From: Pedosphaera sp.
GTDB taxonomy: Bacteria > Verrucomicrobiota > Verrucomicrobiia > Limisphaerales > SXQI01
Reading direction: 5' to 3'
DNA: 38,777 nt
NCBI GenBank assembly: GCA_025359965.1
Contig: JANYDC010000137.1
Location: 1 to 38,777 of the forward strand
This document shows positions 8,387 through 16,568 of the stretch, piece by piece. A model generated the notes under the pieces. It ran no database searches. It was not told the DNA's origin and worked only from the letters and a program-made list of their open reading frames with translations. Position numbers and translations under genes: made by a program. The stretch's first letter is position 1; every line of letters starts with the position of its first letter.

Positions 8387-9124
8387 CTACTTCGATGCTA
8401 CTGGACGGGACGCGCGCACAAAGACCCAGGCAAGGAGCACAGGAACAAAGAATATGTTAATCCATGACCCGACCACTTCCATCGTCCTAGATGGTTGAGA
8501 GCCAGGATCGAATGATAAATGGCTATCCATATACGAATGAAGAAAGGATTGCATCAGGACCATTACCGCAATGAGAGAAAGGACTGCCAGAACTAACGCA
8601 AGGGGGTGCTTATCGCAAAATGCTCCGATTTGTTTCGCGCACGCGCTTTGAGTTTTTGCGACCCTAATAAGACCAATAACGGGAACAATTCCCACGATGA
8701 TGTTGATACGCCAATCATATGGAATAGGAAGATAGGAACCAATTTGAAAACCATAAACGGCAAACAGGGAGGATGCGCAGTAAAAAAGGTAAGCGACCAC
8801 ATACCTCGCAATAGCAGACAGCGTGTCGCAAAAGTACAGGGTGAATACACCTGCCAGCATCCATTTTAATCGATTTACTCCCAGCCGTTCCGGGTTGGCT
8901 TTTTCAAACTCTGCATCGAGCCGGTCGGCAGATCCAATTCTCACTCGGGCCACCATGAAAGCTTCGGCGGGAGAAAGTCCGATGGGTTGCAGCTTCCCGA
9001 TGCCGTCGCGCAGGTGCGATTCGAGTTCGTCCAAATTCTCAGCGGTCAGGGAGGGCGAGGCGGCCAAGTTATGACGCCAGGAGTGGACCGCTTCGTTCAA
9101 GTCGAATGGGGTTGAGTTTTCCAT
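8387..9124 (-). CDS. HAAS-type (permease prefix-like) multi-pass membrane protein
   Basis: This is a 245-residue protein from ATG 9124. Residues about 10-80 form a helical cytoplasmic domain (WRHNLAASPSLTAENLDELESHLRDGI, then LSPAEAFMVARVRIG). This is the pattern of the HAAS/permease-prefix domain that is typically encoded next to a PadR regulator. It is followed by five or so hydrophobic segments (about 90-110, 115-135, 145-165, 185-205, 220-240). The start lies 28 nt inside the padR-type gene, so the two are co-transcribed and probably translationally coupled. Longer in-frame extensions run antisense to nothing but lie inside padR and are unlikely. Probably a membrane sensor or effector under PadR control. 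Confidence 0.82.
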   Translation of the reverse strand: MENSTPFDLNEAVHSWRHNLAASPSLTAENLDELESHLRDGIGKLQPIGLSPAEAFMVARVRIGSADRLDAEFEKANPERLGVNRLKWMLAGVFTLYFCDTLSAIARYVVAYLFYCASSLFAVYGFQIGSYLPIPYDWRINIIVGIVPVIGLIRVAKTQSACAKQIGAFCDKHPLALVLAVLSLIAVMVLMQSFLHSYMDSHLSFDPGSQPSRTMEVVGSWINIFFVPVLLAWVFVRASRPVASK

Positions 9125-9435
9125 AGTTTCGTGAGTGTGGTGTGGACGGTCATCCACTGTTCCTTTTCCGTCGCGAGGGCGTTTTTGCCATTCTTCAGCA
9201 GCCGATAATATTTCCGCTTTCGTCCCGAATCCCCTTCCTTCCAGGTGGACTCGATCAACTTCTCTTTCTCCATCCAATGCAGCACCGGATAGAGCATCCC
9301 TTCCGTCCACTCGATCTCGCCCCCCGACAATTCACGTACTTTCTGGATCAACTCGTACCCGTAGCTTTCCCCATCGGTCAAAACAGAAAGCACCAGCGGC
9401 ACAGTGCTCGCCGCAACGAGTTCCTTGTTCAGCAT
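9097..9435 (-). CDS. PadR-family transcriptional regulator
   Basis: This is a 112-residue winged-helix repressor. PadR hallmarks are the N-terminal LVAASTVPLVLSVLTDGESYGYELIQKV, then EWTEGMLYPVLHWMEKEKLIES and the wing GRKRKYYRLLKNGKNAL. ATG 9435 is preferred over GTG 9441, because the family usually starts MNxELxAAST. Its own promoter contains a 19-bp palindrome, so autorepression is likely, with the downstream HAAS-type gene as co-regulated target. Confidence 0.93.
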   Translation of the reverse strand: MLNKELVAASTVPLVLSVLTDGESYGYELIQKVRELSGGEIEWTEGMLYPVLHWMEKEKLIESTWKEGDSGRKRKYYRLLKNGKNALATEKEQWMTVHTTLTKLWKTQPHST

Positions 9436-9446
9436 GAACACAAACT

Positions 9447-9471
9447 AGCATAGCAGTGTTATGCTTGTCAA
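9447..9471 (-). promoter_or_regulatory. padR promoter with embedded operator palindrome
   Basis: On the minus strand, TTGACA (9471-9466) is followed directly by a 19-bp palindrome (9465-9447; left arm AGCATAACA, right arm TGCTATGCT, one mismatched pair, central C). A weak -10 (TAGTTT) ends 18 bp after the -35. A regulator on this site would sit between the promoter elements, and it ends 11 bp before ATG 9435. The placement is that expected for PadR autorepression; binding is inferred. Confidence 0.6.
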
Positions 9472-9643
9472 CTCGCTTTGAAATGTATGCATCATGCTGA
9501 GTTTGAGACAAAATTCGCTTGTTCTCTTTTTTCCTGCGGTCATTCACGAAAAGTTAATTGGTGCCGAACCATGGAACAATGCCGGGGCTTTCCGGGTGCT
9601 TTGTTGGCATGCTATCGCATCTCCTCAACCTTGCCCCATTTTA

Positions 9644-9866
9644 AAATCCCATCGGGATTTCGCCCTACAGCCCAAGGTTGGACTGCGCCCAGCGGTCCAA
9701 CCTTGGGTCACCCGCACCATCGTGAGATCAACCACAACGTGGTTGCGTCCGTCCGGATGGGCGCAACCGCGTTGCGGTTGTCGGAACAGTGGGGCCAAGC
9801 TGACCCAAGGTAGCCTCGGCGGACTCGGCAACCATTGGGCTGGAGGACGAAATCCCGTTGGGATTT
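9644..9866. repeat. 223-bp element with ~35-bp terminal inverted repeats and internal hairpins
   Basis: The left end (9644-9680) and right end (9832-9866) are imperfect inverted copies; both read AAATCCCxxCGGGATTTCG inwards, followed by xCAGCCCAAxG. Inside are a 13-bp perfect stem (CCCAAGGTTGGAC / GTCCAACCTTGGG, 9670-9706) and two shorter palindromes built on CAACC...GGTTG. No credible protein is encoded. It resembles a non-autonomous MITE or a compound REP element. The rest of the gene-free stretch between padR and the exonuclease (9867-10143) holds only short noise frames. Confidence 0.7.
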
Positions 9867-10143
9867 GGGACAGCCGAGAAGTCGAGAAATCGCATGAAGA
9901 ATTTTGTCTCACACCAGCTTGCGCCGGCTTTCATGAGTCCTGTGGGGGGTGAGCGTTTCTTCTGGGGAAAAGCGGGAGCAAGATAGAACTCCAGATCGGA
10001 TGACCGTAACGCACTCGGCTCCCGCACTCCAGAGCTAACTGTATGGCTCCGTCGTTGTGTGGCACTTGCTCCTGACTGCCCCCGCTGAGGCTTGGCTTGC
10101 AACCACCCGACACTCGTCCGCAAGCTTGGGGCGTCAGAAATAC

Positions 10144-10794
10144 ATGAAAAACGGAACACGATGGGTAGTCATTGATACGGAGACCGATGGCCTTTTTGAT
10201 CCGATCCATGTGGTCGAATTGTGCGGCCAACTCATGGAAGGCTGGCAACCCGTCGGCCCGATTTTCCGCATGCTCCTCAACCACAACGTCCACATCCCTT
10301 ACGAGGCCACGGCCGTCCACGGCTACACCCGGGAATACCTCAAAAAGAATGGCCGGGACCCCCGCCAAGTCCACACCGCCTTTCGCGAGTATGCCCAAGA
10401 TTATCCTTTGGTCGCCCATAACCTGAGCTATGACTGGGATCGATGCTTGAAACCGGAATGGGCAAGACTGGGAGTGCCCGCCGCCGGACAACGCGGTTTC
10501 TGCTGCATGATGCTCGCCCGACGTCTGGCCCTGGAAACGCACAACTACCGACTCGATACTTTGAAGTCTCTCTTTCGCCTGAACCAAAGTCGAAGCCACC
10601 AAGCAGAGAACGACGTCCGCACTGTGGTTGAGCTTTTTCAAAAAATCTACCAATCCCGCCTCGAATCCGCAGGATTGGACACCTTTGATTCCGTACAAAC
10701 CTTCGCCAAACGCACTCCCGTGGCCAAATGCCATAGCCTGATCCTGAGCAAAGTTTCGGCATCTCTCCCAATCCCAGCGGTTATGTCTCGTTGA
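10144..10794 (+). CDS. DEDDh 3'-5' exonuclease (DnaQ-like)
   Basis: The 216-residue protein has the three exonuclease motifs in order: DTETDGL (Asp11, Glu13), AHNLSYDWD (Asp97) and HQAENDVRT (His152, Asp157). This matches the DEDDh fold of DnaQ epsilon and RNase T relatives, which remove 3' nucleotides from single strands during repair or proofreading. Start ATG 10144 directly precedes MKNGTRWVVIDTETDGL. The frame is open upstream to 10057, but that part is not protein-like. The C-terminal 25 residues (after AKCHSL) look different and may reflect an altered end. It is not fused to a polymerase, so it probably acts as a stand-alone nuclease. Confidence 0.9.
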   Translation: MKNGTRWVVIDTETDGLFDPIHVVELCGQLMEGWQPVGPIFRMLLNHNVHIPYEATAVHGYTREYLKKNGRDPRQVHTAFREYAQDYPLVAHNLSYDWDRCLKPEWARLGVPAAGQRGFCCMMLARRLALETHNYRLDTLKSLFRLNQSRSHQAENDVRTVVELFQKIYQSRLESAGLDTFDSVQTFAKRTPVAKCHSLILSKVSASLPIPAVMSR

Positions 10795-10840
10795 TCCATT
10801 GCGTAGCTGACAACCATTTCCCGGCTGATAGCATCTCGCT

Positions 10841-11335
10841 GTGCAAAAGAAGAAACGGCTGGGTGTGTATGCGGGGAGTTTCGATCCCTTGACTATTGGC
10901 CACCTCTGGATGATTGAGCAGGGAGTCAGCCTTTTCGATGAGCTAATCGTGGGCATTGGTGTAAATCCCGACAAACGATACACTTTCCCGCTTGAAGATC
11001 GGTTGGCTATGCTCAAGGAATCCCTCGCCGAATTCCCAAATCTTTCAGTTACCTCGTTCAGCAATCGTTACCTCATCGATTACGCAAAGTCGATGGATGC
11101 AACCCACATCCTTCGCGGAATTCGTTCCGAGAGCGATTACGAGTACGAGCGCACCATGAGAAACATCAATGGCGATGTTGATCCCAATATCTGCACGCTA
11201 TTTCTCATGCCCCCACGCGATATCGCCGAGGTCAGCTCCAGCATGGTCAAAGGCTTGGTCGGCCCGGAAGGCTGGCAACATGTTGTGCGCAAATACCTGC
11301 CCGCACCCGTGTACAGCCGGTTTCTCAACCAATAA
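10841..11335 (+). CDS. coaD: Phosphopantetheine adenylyltransferase
   Basis: This 164-residue enzyme of coenzyme A synthesis makes dephospho-CoA from 4'-phosphopantetheine and ATP. Motifs: YAGSFDPLTIGHLWMIE (the T/HxGH nucleotide-binding motif, His21), ILRGIRSESDYEYE, and VSSSMVKGLV near the C-terminus. Length matches the family (about 160). The start is GTG 10841; no ATG lies nearby and no Shine-Dalgarno is seen. The next gene begins 3 nt after its stop, giving a tight two-gene unit. Confidence 0.96.
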   Translation: MQKKKRLGVYAGSFDPLTIGHLWMIEQGVSLFDELIVGIGVNPDKRYTFPLEDRLAMLKESLAEFPNLSVTSFSNRYLIDYAKSMDATHILRGIRSESDYEYERTMRNINGDVDPNICTLFLMPPRDIAEVSSSMVKGLVGPEGWQHVVRKYLPAPVYSRFLNQ

Positions 11336-11338
11336 CTC

Positions 11339-11974
11339 ATGAGCTGGCCAAGCGAGAAAAGATGGAGCGAACTTTGGAGCGCAATTGGCGCGTCTGGCGA
11401 TCCGCTCGCGTGGTACGCAAGGCTCAGCACCGCCTACAGCGAGAATCACCGCCACTATCACAACCAACAACACATTGCCGAGTGTCTAGCCCAATTCGAC
11501 ACTGCCCGTCACTTGGCCCGCAATCCCCAGGCTGTCGAACTCGCCTTGTGGTTTCACGACGCCGTCTATGATCCCAAAGCCAACGACAACGAGGAGCAAA
11601 GTGCCGATCTGGCACGGCGCTGTTTAACGGAAGCAACCGTCCCGCCCAACCTTGTCGAAATGGTTTGCCGCCTGATACTGGCCACCAAAACCCATAACGC
11701 GGGTGAAGACACCGACACCGCCCTGATGATCGATGTGGACCTAAGCATTCTCGGCCAAGACGAGGAGCGTTTCCTCCAATACGAAACCCAAATCCGACAC
11801 GAATACGATTGGGTTCCCGCCCCCAACTTCGCCTCAAAACGAACCGAAATTCTGGAACACTTCCTCGTCCGCAAAACAATCTTCAAAACAAAATTCTTCC
11901 ACGACCGCTACGAAGTTGCCGCACAATCAAATTTGATTTCTTCCATCCAAATACTGAAAGCGATAAACTCATGA
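11339..11974 (+). CDS. HD-domain metal-dependent phosphohydrolase (COG4339-like)
   Basis: This is a 211-residue predicted hydrolase. The metal-binding pattern is YHNQQHI (His41, His45), then WFHDAVYD (His73, Asp74), then a downstream Asp in MIDVDLSILG. RHYHN...ALWFHDAVYDP is the signature of the COG4339 group, whose members are sometimes misnamed after a glutamate-receptor subunit. There is no signal peptide. It is 3 nt downstream of coaD. The substrate is unknown. Confidence 0.87.
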   Translation: MSWPSEKRWSELWSAIGASGDPLAWYARLSTAYSENHRHYHNQQHIAECLAQFDTARHLARNPQAVELALWFHDAVYDPKANDNEEQSADLARRCLTEATVPPNLVEMVCRLILATKTHNAGEDTDTALMIDVDLSILGQDEERFLQYETQIRHEYDWVPAPNFASKRTEILEHFLVRKTIFKTKFFHDRYEVAAQSNLISSIQILKAINS

Positions 11975-12070
11975 TCCCAAAACACGATTGCGTTTTCCTT
12001 GCATTAAAAAGCATATTTCCCAATAAAACAATCAGATAGGCTCGTCTGGACGGTTGAAGGAAAGAAACTT

Positions 12071-13231
12071 ATGCGATGGAAATTCGTAATTGATGAATCA
12101 CCTGTTGAATCAGCCGAGCGTGATGCTGTTAAGCAACGGATTGCAGAATGGTGGAGTGCCTTCGTGAAACGAACTGATGACCTTGACGCACTATTCTCCA
12201 ACAAGGCGGAGTGGGACTTGCCTGCGTGGATGCATAAGCATCTGAATGCCGTTTCACCCGAACTTATGTGGGAATTCGGTCCTGGTATTTTTGGCGGCAA
12301 TCGTCTGGTCATAACCCCCGAATCAAATCGCAATCTTCGTCCTATGGTCGAAGCCATTTTAGCGTCAGCTCCGAAAATCGCAGGATGGGAGTTTTACGGG
12401 CACAGATTGCCCGAGGATTTTGGTCAAGCCTCTCGAAACGTGGATGCCCGAGGTGGACACTCGCTTGCTGCGATGCGATTTCAACTCATTCCCGACCGCT
12501 TCAATAGGGTCGATGTCCGTTGCCTGGTCACAACCCACTATCCGGAAGAGAATATGAAAGCCACTGGATATGTCGGTCTCGAATCATTGTTGGGGGAGGA
12601 ACTCGTCGACCGCTGGATCGGTGGCATTGAGTGCGAGTTGGTTCCCAAGTTTCCAACTGATGCCGTGCCAGGAATTGAGCTATTGGACACCACTCGGCGC
12701 ATGATCGCCCGTCTGGTTGATAAGCTTCGGGCGAAGAGGTGGGCAGGTTCTCCGGAAGAATTTAAATGGGCTGTGCTCTCGATGGAGCCAGAGGCGGCCG
12801 AAGACTATCCGCGCAGGACGGACCAGTTTACACAGATTTCGGCTTATCCCAATATCCATGAGTGCCTTTTTAATGGCATACCTTTTGATTCAGTTAGGTT
12901 TTCCCGTTGCGGAGAAATGTTCGCTTTCGTGAAAATTGACGGGGCCGAAGCCTTGCCAGATTGGGGTTTTGAAAATCGCGAGAGCATTGAGAATGCCTTG
13001 CGGGCGGGGCTCGAATCCGTCGGGCTTGGAACAGTAATTGGAGGAGGCAATGGTCTTAGATACTGCTATGTTGACCTTGCGTTGGTGGATGTCATGCGTG
13101 CAGTGCCGATCATACGTGAGGTGCTTGCCCGAGGAGGAGTTTCCACCCGCAGTTGGTTGTTCTTTTCCGACGCAGATCTCTCCTCGGAATGGATTGGCAT
13201 TTATTCGGATTCTCCTAGCCCTCCGCTTTGA
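12071..13231 (+). CDS. Hypothetical protein, 386 residues, paired with a SUKH protein
   Basis: This soluble protein has no signal peptide or membrane helix. Visible segments include LMWEFGPGIFGGNRLVITPE, KIAGWEFYGHRLPEDFG and GTVIGGGNGLRYCYVDLAL. No catalytic motif is recognised. ATG 12071 is preceded by GAAGGAAAG at a good distance. The gene ends 13 nt before the SUKH-domain gene on the same strand, so the two are very likely co-expressed. Given the SUKH neighbour it may belong to an immunity or toxin-response set, but that is only contextual. Confidence 0.75.
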   Translation: MRWKFVIDESPVESAERDAVKQRIAEWWSAFVKRTDDLDALFSNKAEWDLPAWMHKHLNAVSPELMWEFGPGIFGGNRLVITPESNRNLRPMVEAILASAPKIAGWEFYGHRLPEDFGQASRNVDARGGHSLAAMRFQLIPDRFNRVDVRCLVTTHYPEENMKATGYVGLESLLGEELVDRWIGGIECELVPKFPTDAVPGIELLDTTRRMIARLVDKLRAKRWAGSPEEFKWAVLSMEPEAAEDYPRRTDQFTQISAYPNIHECLFNGIPFDSVRFSRCGEMFAFVKIDGAEALPDWGFENRESIENALRAGLESVGLGTVIGGGNGLRYCYVDLALVDVMRAVPIIREVLARGGVSTRSWLFFSDADLSSEWIGIYSDSPSPPL

Positions 13232-13244
13232 CAATATCCAAGCC

Positions 13245-14723
13245 ATGAACGAATCAGACTGGAAATCCTTCCTGACCGACTACAATCGAGAGTTGTTGTC
13301 CTACGAAGAACTCGTTGAAGATCTCCCAGCCGAGGTCCTTCGGTCCAAGTGGATGGGGTATCCCGGTGCTTCCGAGGCTGATATGACAAACCTGGAACAG
13401 CGCCTCGGGACTCGGCTTCCCCCGTCCTATCGAGCCTTCCTGAAGGTGAGCAATGGATGGCGTTCGCCTTCTATATTTATCCACGATCTGCTGCCGGTTT
13501 CAGGCATAGGGTGGTTTCAGGAGCGCAACCAGGATTGGATTGATGCCTACGCGGATCCGGATAGCTCCTTCCCGCCGATTCCTGACGCAGACTATCTCGC
13601 GTACGGTGAGCAACAATCCGCCTCCAATTTTCGTGCGGAGTATCTACAGACCGCGTTGCAGGTTTCAGAGAGGTGCGATGGGGCCGTGCTGCTCCTCAAT
13701 CCCAAAATTTTCGGCCCCACAGGCGAGTGGGAGGTGTGGTTTTTTGCTAATTGGTATCTTGGTGCTGTGAGGTATCAGTCTTTTGCTGATTGGCTGTCGG
13801 CCGAGCGTGAAGCCTCTCGCAATACCTTTACAGTGCTGCCTGATGCGGAAATCAAAAAGCGTTTAGGTGCTGCAAAACCAGGTTCAACCAAGAAAGCCCA
13901 AGCTGCAGTAAGAAGCGGGCTGATCAAACTTGCTTTACCGCCATTGGAGAACTTCGCAGCCAGTGGCGATGACGCCGCCGCCGCTTCACTTGCGGAATTA
14001 TACGCATTTCAAGGCGAGTGGGAAAAAGTGATTCCCAACGCCGGCCGGCTTATAGCAAACCCCTACGCTGTCTATGCTGGGAATGTGTTCGACGATATGA
14101 TTAGCCTGCTTGGTTGCGCGGGACGCTGCTCAGGGAAATGGGATCGCGTGATAGCAACCGTGGAGAACGCCCTGAAAGTCAGTCAGCGTCGGGTGTACAA
14201 TGAATTCAACGAGTATCATCGCGAGCGGGAACTTAAAATATTCCAAAACCTCATCGCGTACGCTCAACGGCGTGGTGAACCACCCCACGAGCTGTTGGCC
14301 ATTTTCGGTGTCAGTCAATTAATGGATGAAAAATTCCCTGAGGAGCGGGAAGCTTGGTACAAGGATGCTGTGGCAAACGTAGATAAGAACCGCCCCGACC
14401 TTAAGAAGAACCCCCAAGCCAAACCGGAATACTTCTTTTTTCTGGCCAAGGGCGTAGTTGAGGATGAGGCCTTGAGGATTTACGAGGCGCATGGCTCAAC
14501 ATTTCTCATGAGGTGGCAGGCCGCTGAATACATGGCGGGTCTTTACGTGCGCCGGGGGAACCCCGACAAGGCGTGGGCAGCTATCGAAAACAACCTGAGT
14601 GATTGGGGGCCTGTGGATCATGCCCAAGTCGCCCCCGTTGTTTTGCTGATTGATCAGTATCTGAGAACACTCATGACTCCGGAACGATGCCAGCTTGTCC
14701 TTTCAACGACTAGGGGACTTTGA
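13245..14723 (+). CDS. SUKH (SMI1/KNR4) domain protein with helical C-terminal extension
   Basis: The protein is 492 residues from ATG 13245. Residues about 25-190 match the SUKH/SMI1-KNR4 pattern: GASEADMTNLEQRLGTRLPPSYRAFLKVSNGW at the start, and GAVLLLNPK...GEWEVWFFANWYLGAVRYQSFADWL at the end. The remaining 300 residues are helical and repeat-like (YAFQGEWEKVIPNAGRL, GKWDRVIATVENALKV, YVRRGNPDKAWAAIENNL), resembling TPR hairpins. SUKH proteins are often immunity proteins of polymorphic toxins; this large TPR fusion could also be regulatory. The frame is open upstream to 13038 but overlaps the previous gene. An IS630 element begins 10 nt after its stop. Confidence 0.82.
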   Translation: MNESDWKSFLTDYNRELLSYEELVEDLPAEVLRSKWMGYPGASEADMTNLEQRLGTRLPPSYRAFLKVSNGWRSPSIFIHDLLPVSGIGWFQERNQDWIDAYADPDSSFPPIPDADYLAYGEQQSASNFRAEYLQTALQVSERCDGAVLLLNPKIFGPTGEWEVWFFANWYLGAVRYQSFADWLSAEREASRNTFTVLPDAEIKKRLGAAKPGSTKKAQAAVRSGLIKLALPPLENFAASGDDAAAASLAELYAFQGEWEKVIPNAGRLIANPYAVYAGNVFDDMISLLGCAGRCSGKWDRVIATVENALKVSQRRVYNEFNEYHRERELKIFQNLIAYAQRRGEPPHELLAIFGVSQLMDEKFPEEREAWYKDAVANVDKNRPDLKKNPQAKPEYFFFLAKGVVEDEALRIYEAHGSTFLMRWQAAEYMAGLYVRRGNPDKAWAAIENNLSDWGPVDHAQVAPVVLLIDQYLRTLMTPERCQLVLSTTRGL

Positions 14724-14733
14724 AACATCAATT

Positions 14734-15890
14734 ATACCATTTCTTACTGATAATCGGTAATATGAGTCAAACTGTAGCGTTTGCTTGGCTGTGCAGCCAG
14801 TGGCGAACCAGTGACAGGGCTTTGGCGGGTGTTTCCCAAAACGGGCGCAAGGCGGTGGTTAGCGCCTCCTCCAACTGGTCCAGATCGGCGAAGTGCCGGT
14901 TGCTGGTCACGTCCTGCGTCTGGTCCCACAATCCCTCCACCGGGTTGATCTCCGGACTGTAAGGCGGCAACGGCAGCAGATGCATCCGCTCCGGCAACCC
15001 CGCCGCCTTGGGCCGGGGGTGAAATCCTGCCTGATCCCAGATCACCACATGTTCGGCCTTGGCATCGCTGTCCGCGATCTGCTGGAGGAATCCACAGCTT
15101 AACTCCAGGCTGACCGAGGGCAGATACTGGAACTGGGCCAGTCCGCTCACCACCTCCACCGCCCCATACACATACTCCCACTCATAGCGTTGTTCCCGGG
15201 GCAGGACCACCCGTTGTCCCCGCAGCGCCCAGCACCGGCGGCTCTGGGTGTGCAGGCCAAAGCGGCTCTCATCGGCCACCCAGATCCGCACCGGGCGGTC
15301 CTTGGGCAGGTTAAGCTCCTCCAGCTTTTGTTCCAGCCCGGCGCGAAAGGCCGCCGTGGCTGCCGGATCCTGTTTGACGTGGCAGGGACGCGGAACCCGG
15401 AGCGCGCCGCCCACTTTTCCCAACCAGTAATAAAGAGATTTGGCCGCCCGCTCGATGCCGTGGGCCTCCTTGAGCCAGGCCGCCACCTGAGCTGCCGTGC
15501 GCCACTTTCCGGCCTGGAGGCCGGCCTTGAGCTCGTCCTGAACCTTGGTCCCTGCCACAGGACTGGTTGAGCCCGGGGGAGTATCTCTCTCCAACACCTT
15601 GTCCAGGCCTCCGGCGTTAAAGTGATCCAACCAGATCTGGATGGTGGACCGGGCCCGGCCCGCCAGTTCAGCCAGATCCTCCAAAGTGTGCTGGCCGCTG
15701 GTTGCCCAAAGGACCACCTGCAACCGCTCTTTGTCCCGCAGATCCGTGGAGGAGCGTATCCGCTCCTTCAACCTCACCACATCCTCCGCAGCCATCGTTA
15801 TCTTAGTCCGCTTCTTAGCCATACCATATTCTCTCACAGCCACTTCCGCCCCACCAGCATATTCAACCGATTATCGCGAAGAAATGGTGT
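14734..15890 (-). mobile_element. IS630-family insertion sequence, complete
   Basis: The element of about 1157 bp is bounded by imperfect terminal inverted repeats: 14734-14758 (A-T-ACCATTTCTT...GATAATCGGT) and 15866-15890 (ACCGATTATC...AAGAAATGGT-GT). It holds one intact transposase gene on the minus strand. A TA dinucleotide lies at or beside each end, as expected of IS630 target choice, but the exact end base is ambiguous by one or two positions. It sits between the SUKH gene and a membrane protein gene and disrupts neither. Confidence 0.85.
14767..15822 (-). CDS. IS630-family DDE transposase
   Basis: The transposase is 351 residues from ATG 15822 (MAKKRTKITMAAEDVV), preceded by GAGAG. 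An N-terminal helix-turn-helix (HTLEDLAELAGRARSTIQIWLDHF) and a second DNA-binding part (KWRTAAQVAAWLKEAHGIERAAKSLYYWLGKVG) precede the DDE core: VWVADESRFGL-type (Asp), VVIWDQAGFHPRP (Asp) and LPPYSPEINPVEGLWD (Glu). The frame is open to GTG 15843. It appears intact and so possibly active. Confidence 0.95.
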   Translation of the reverse strand: MAKKRTKITMAAEDVVRLKERIRSSTDLRDKERLQVVLWATSGQHTLEDLAELAGRARSTIQIWLDHFNAGGLDKVLERDTPPGSTSPVAGTKVQDELKAGLQAGKWRTAAQVAAWLKEAHGIERAAKSLYYWLGKVGGALRVPRPCHVKQDPAATAAFRAGLEQKLEELNLPKDRPVRIWVADESRFGLHTQSRRCWALRGQRVVLPREQRYEWEYVYGAVEVVSGLAQFQYLPSVSLELSCGFLQQIADSDAKAEHVVIWDQAGFHPRPKAAGLPERMHLLPLPPYSPEINPVEGLWDQTQDVTSNRHFADLDQLEEALTTALRPFWETPAKALSLVRHWLHSQANATV

Positions 15891-15941
15891 TATTCGGGAT
15901 ATTGCCAATGTTGGAAATGGCACAATCCACCAGCAGTCGCC

Positions 15942-16457
15942 TTACCTCAAAAGCGTTAATGATTCGATGTCAGCAAGCTTGCGAGTCCAGAACAGCGCCA
16001 GCCAAAAAGGTACTGCGCCGAATACGCCAAAAGAACAATCAATGGCGCGGTGCCAGAATGGAATTCCTCGGATGGCTCCGAAGACCAGAGCCCACGGGAT
16101 CACGAGTGCACAAGCGATTAGGCCAAAATGAAAGAGCCAAACGTTTCGCACTGGGTCCCGAAACGCTCCAATGAAAGTGATCGCGATGACGATGTGGCCA
16201 AACGCCAGCCAGTCAGTGCCATAGAACATGAAAGGTGCGGAGGCACGAGTTGTTTGCACACCCTTCAACAAAGTAGCCACCCAATCGGCAACCACATTCC
16301 CATTGGAGCCGATCACACGCTGCGCTAATTCCAACTGCCATTGCAGCGGGATGGCACTCAACCCGCTGAGAAACAGACCGGCCATCACGATGACGGCCAT
16401 GGCGCGGATGCGGTAAAGCAGTCGCTCGGCTTCTCCATAATTATTGAGTTTATTCAT
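15942..16457 (-). CDS. Four-helix membrane protein (hypothetical)
   Basis: The protein is 171 residues from ATG 16457, with AGGGA 8 nt upstream. It has four hydrophobic segments (about 20-38, 75-98, 107-130, 140-160). The short N-terminus NYGEAERLLYRIRAMAV is charged. No motif identifies a function. Same strand as ispH, 111 nt after the ispH stop, so it may be read from the same transcript. The upstream in-frame extension to 16541 is not protein-like. Confidence 0.75.
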   Translation of the reverse strand: MNKLNNYGEAERLLYRIRAMAVIVMAGLFLSGLSAIPLQWQLELAQRVIGSNGNVVADWVATLLKGVQTTRASAPFMFYGTDWLAFGHIVIAITFIGAFRDPVRNVWLFHFGLIACALVIPWALVFGAIRGIPFWHRAIDCSFGVFGAVPFWLALFWTRKLADIESLTLLR

Positions 16458-16568
16458 CCGATTTTTCCCTGATTTGGCTACTGATCCATTTGGCCAGTCT
16501 GCCTCAAACCATGTTGAATAGCCACGCCAGCAGCAACCCAACTATTGAGCCGGTGAAAGCCCCAAAAA

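Noticed and set aside
9494..9952. Frames of 95-152 codons across the inverted-repeat element
   Set aside because: They arise from the palindromes and exist on both strands; no start signals or motifs.
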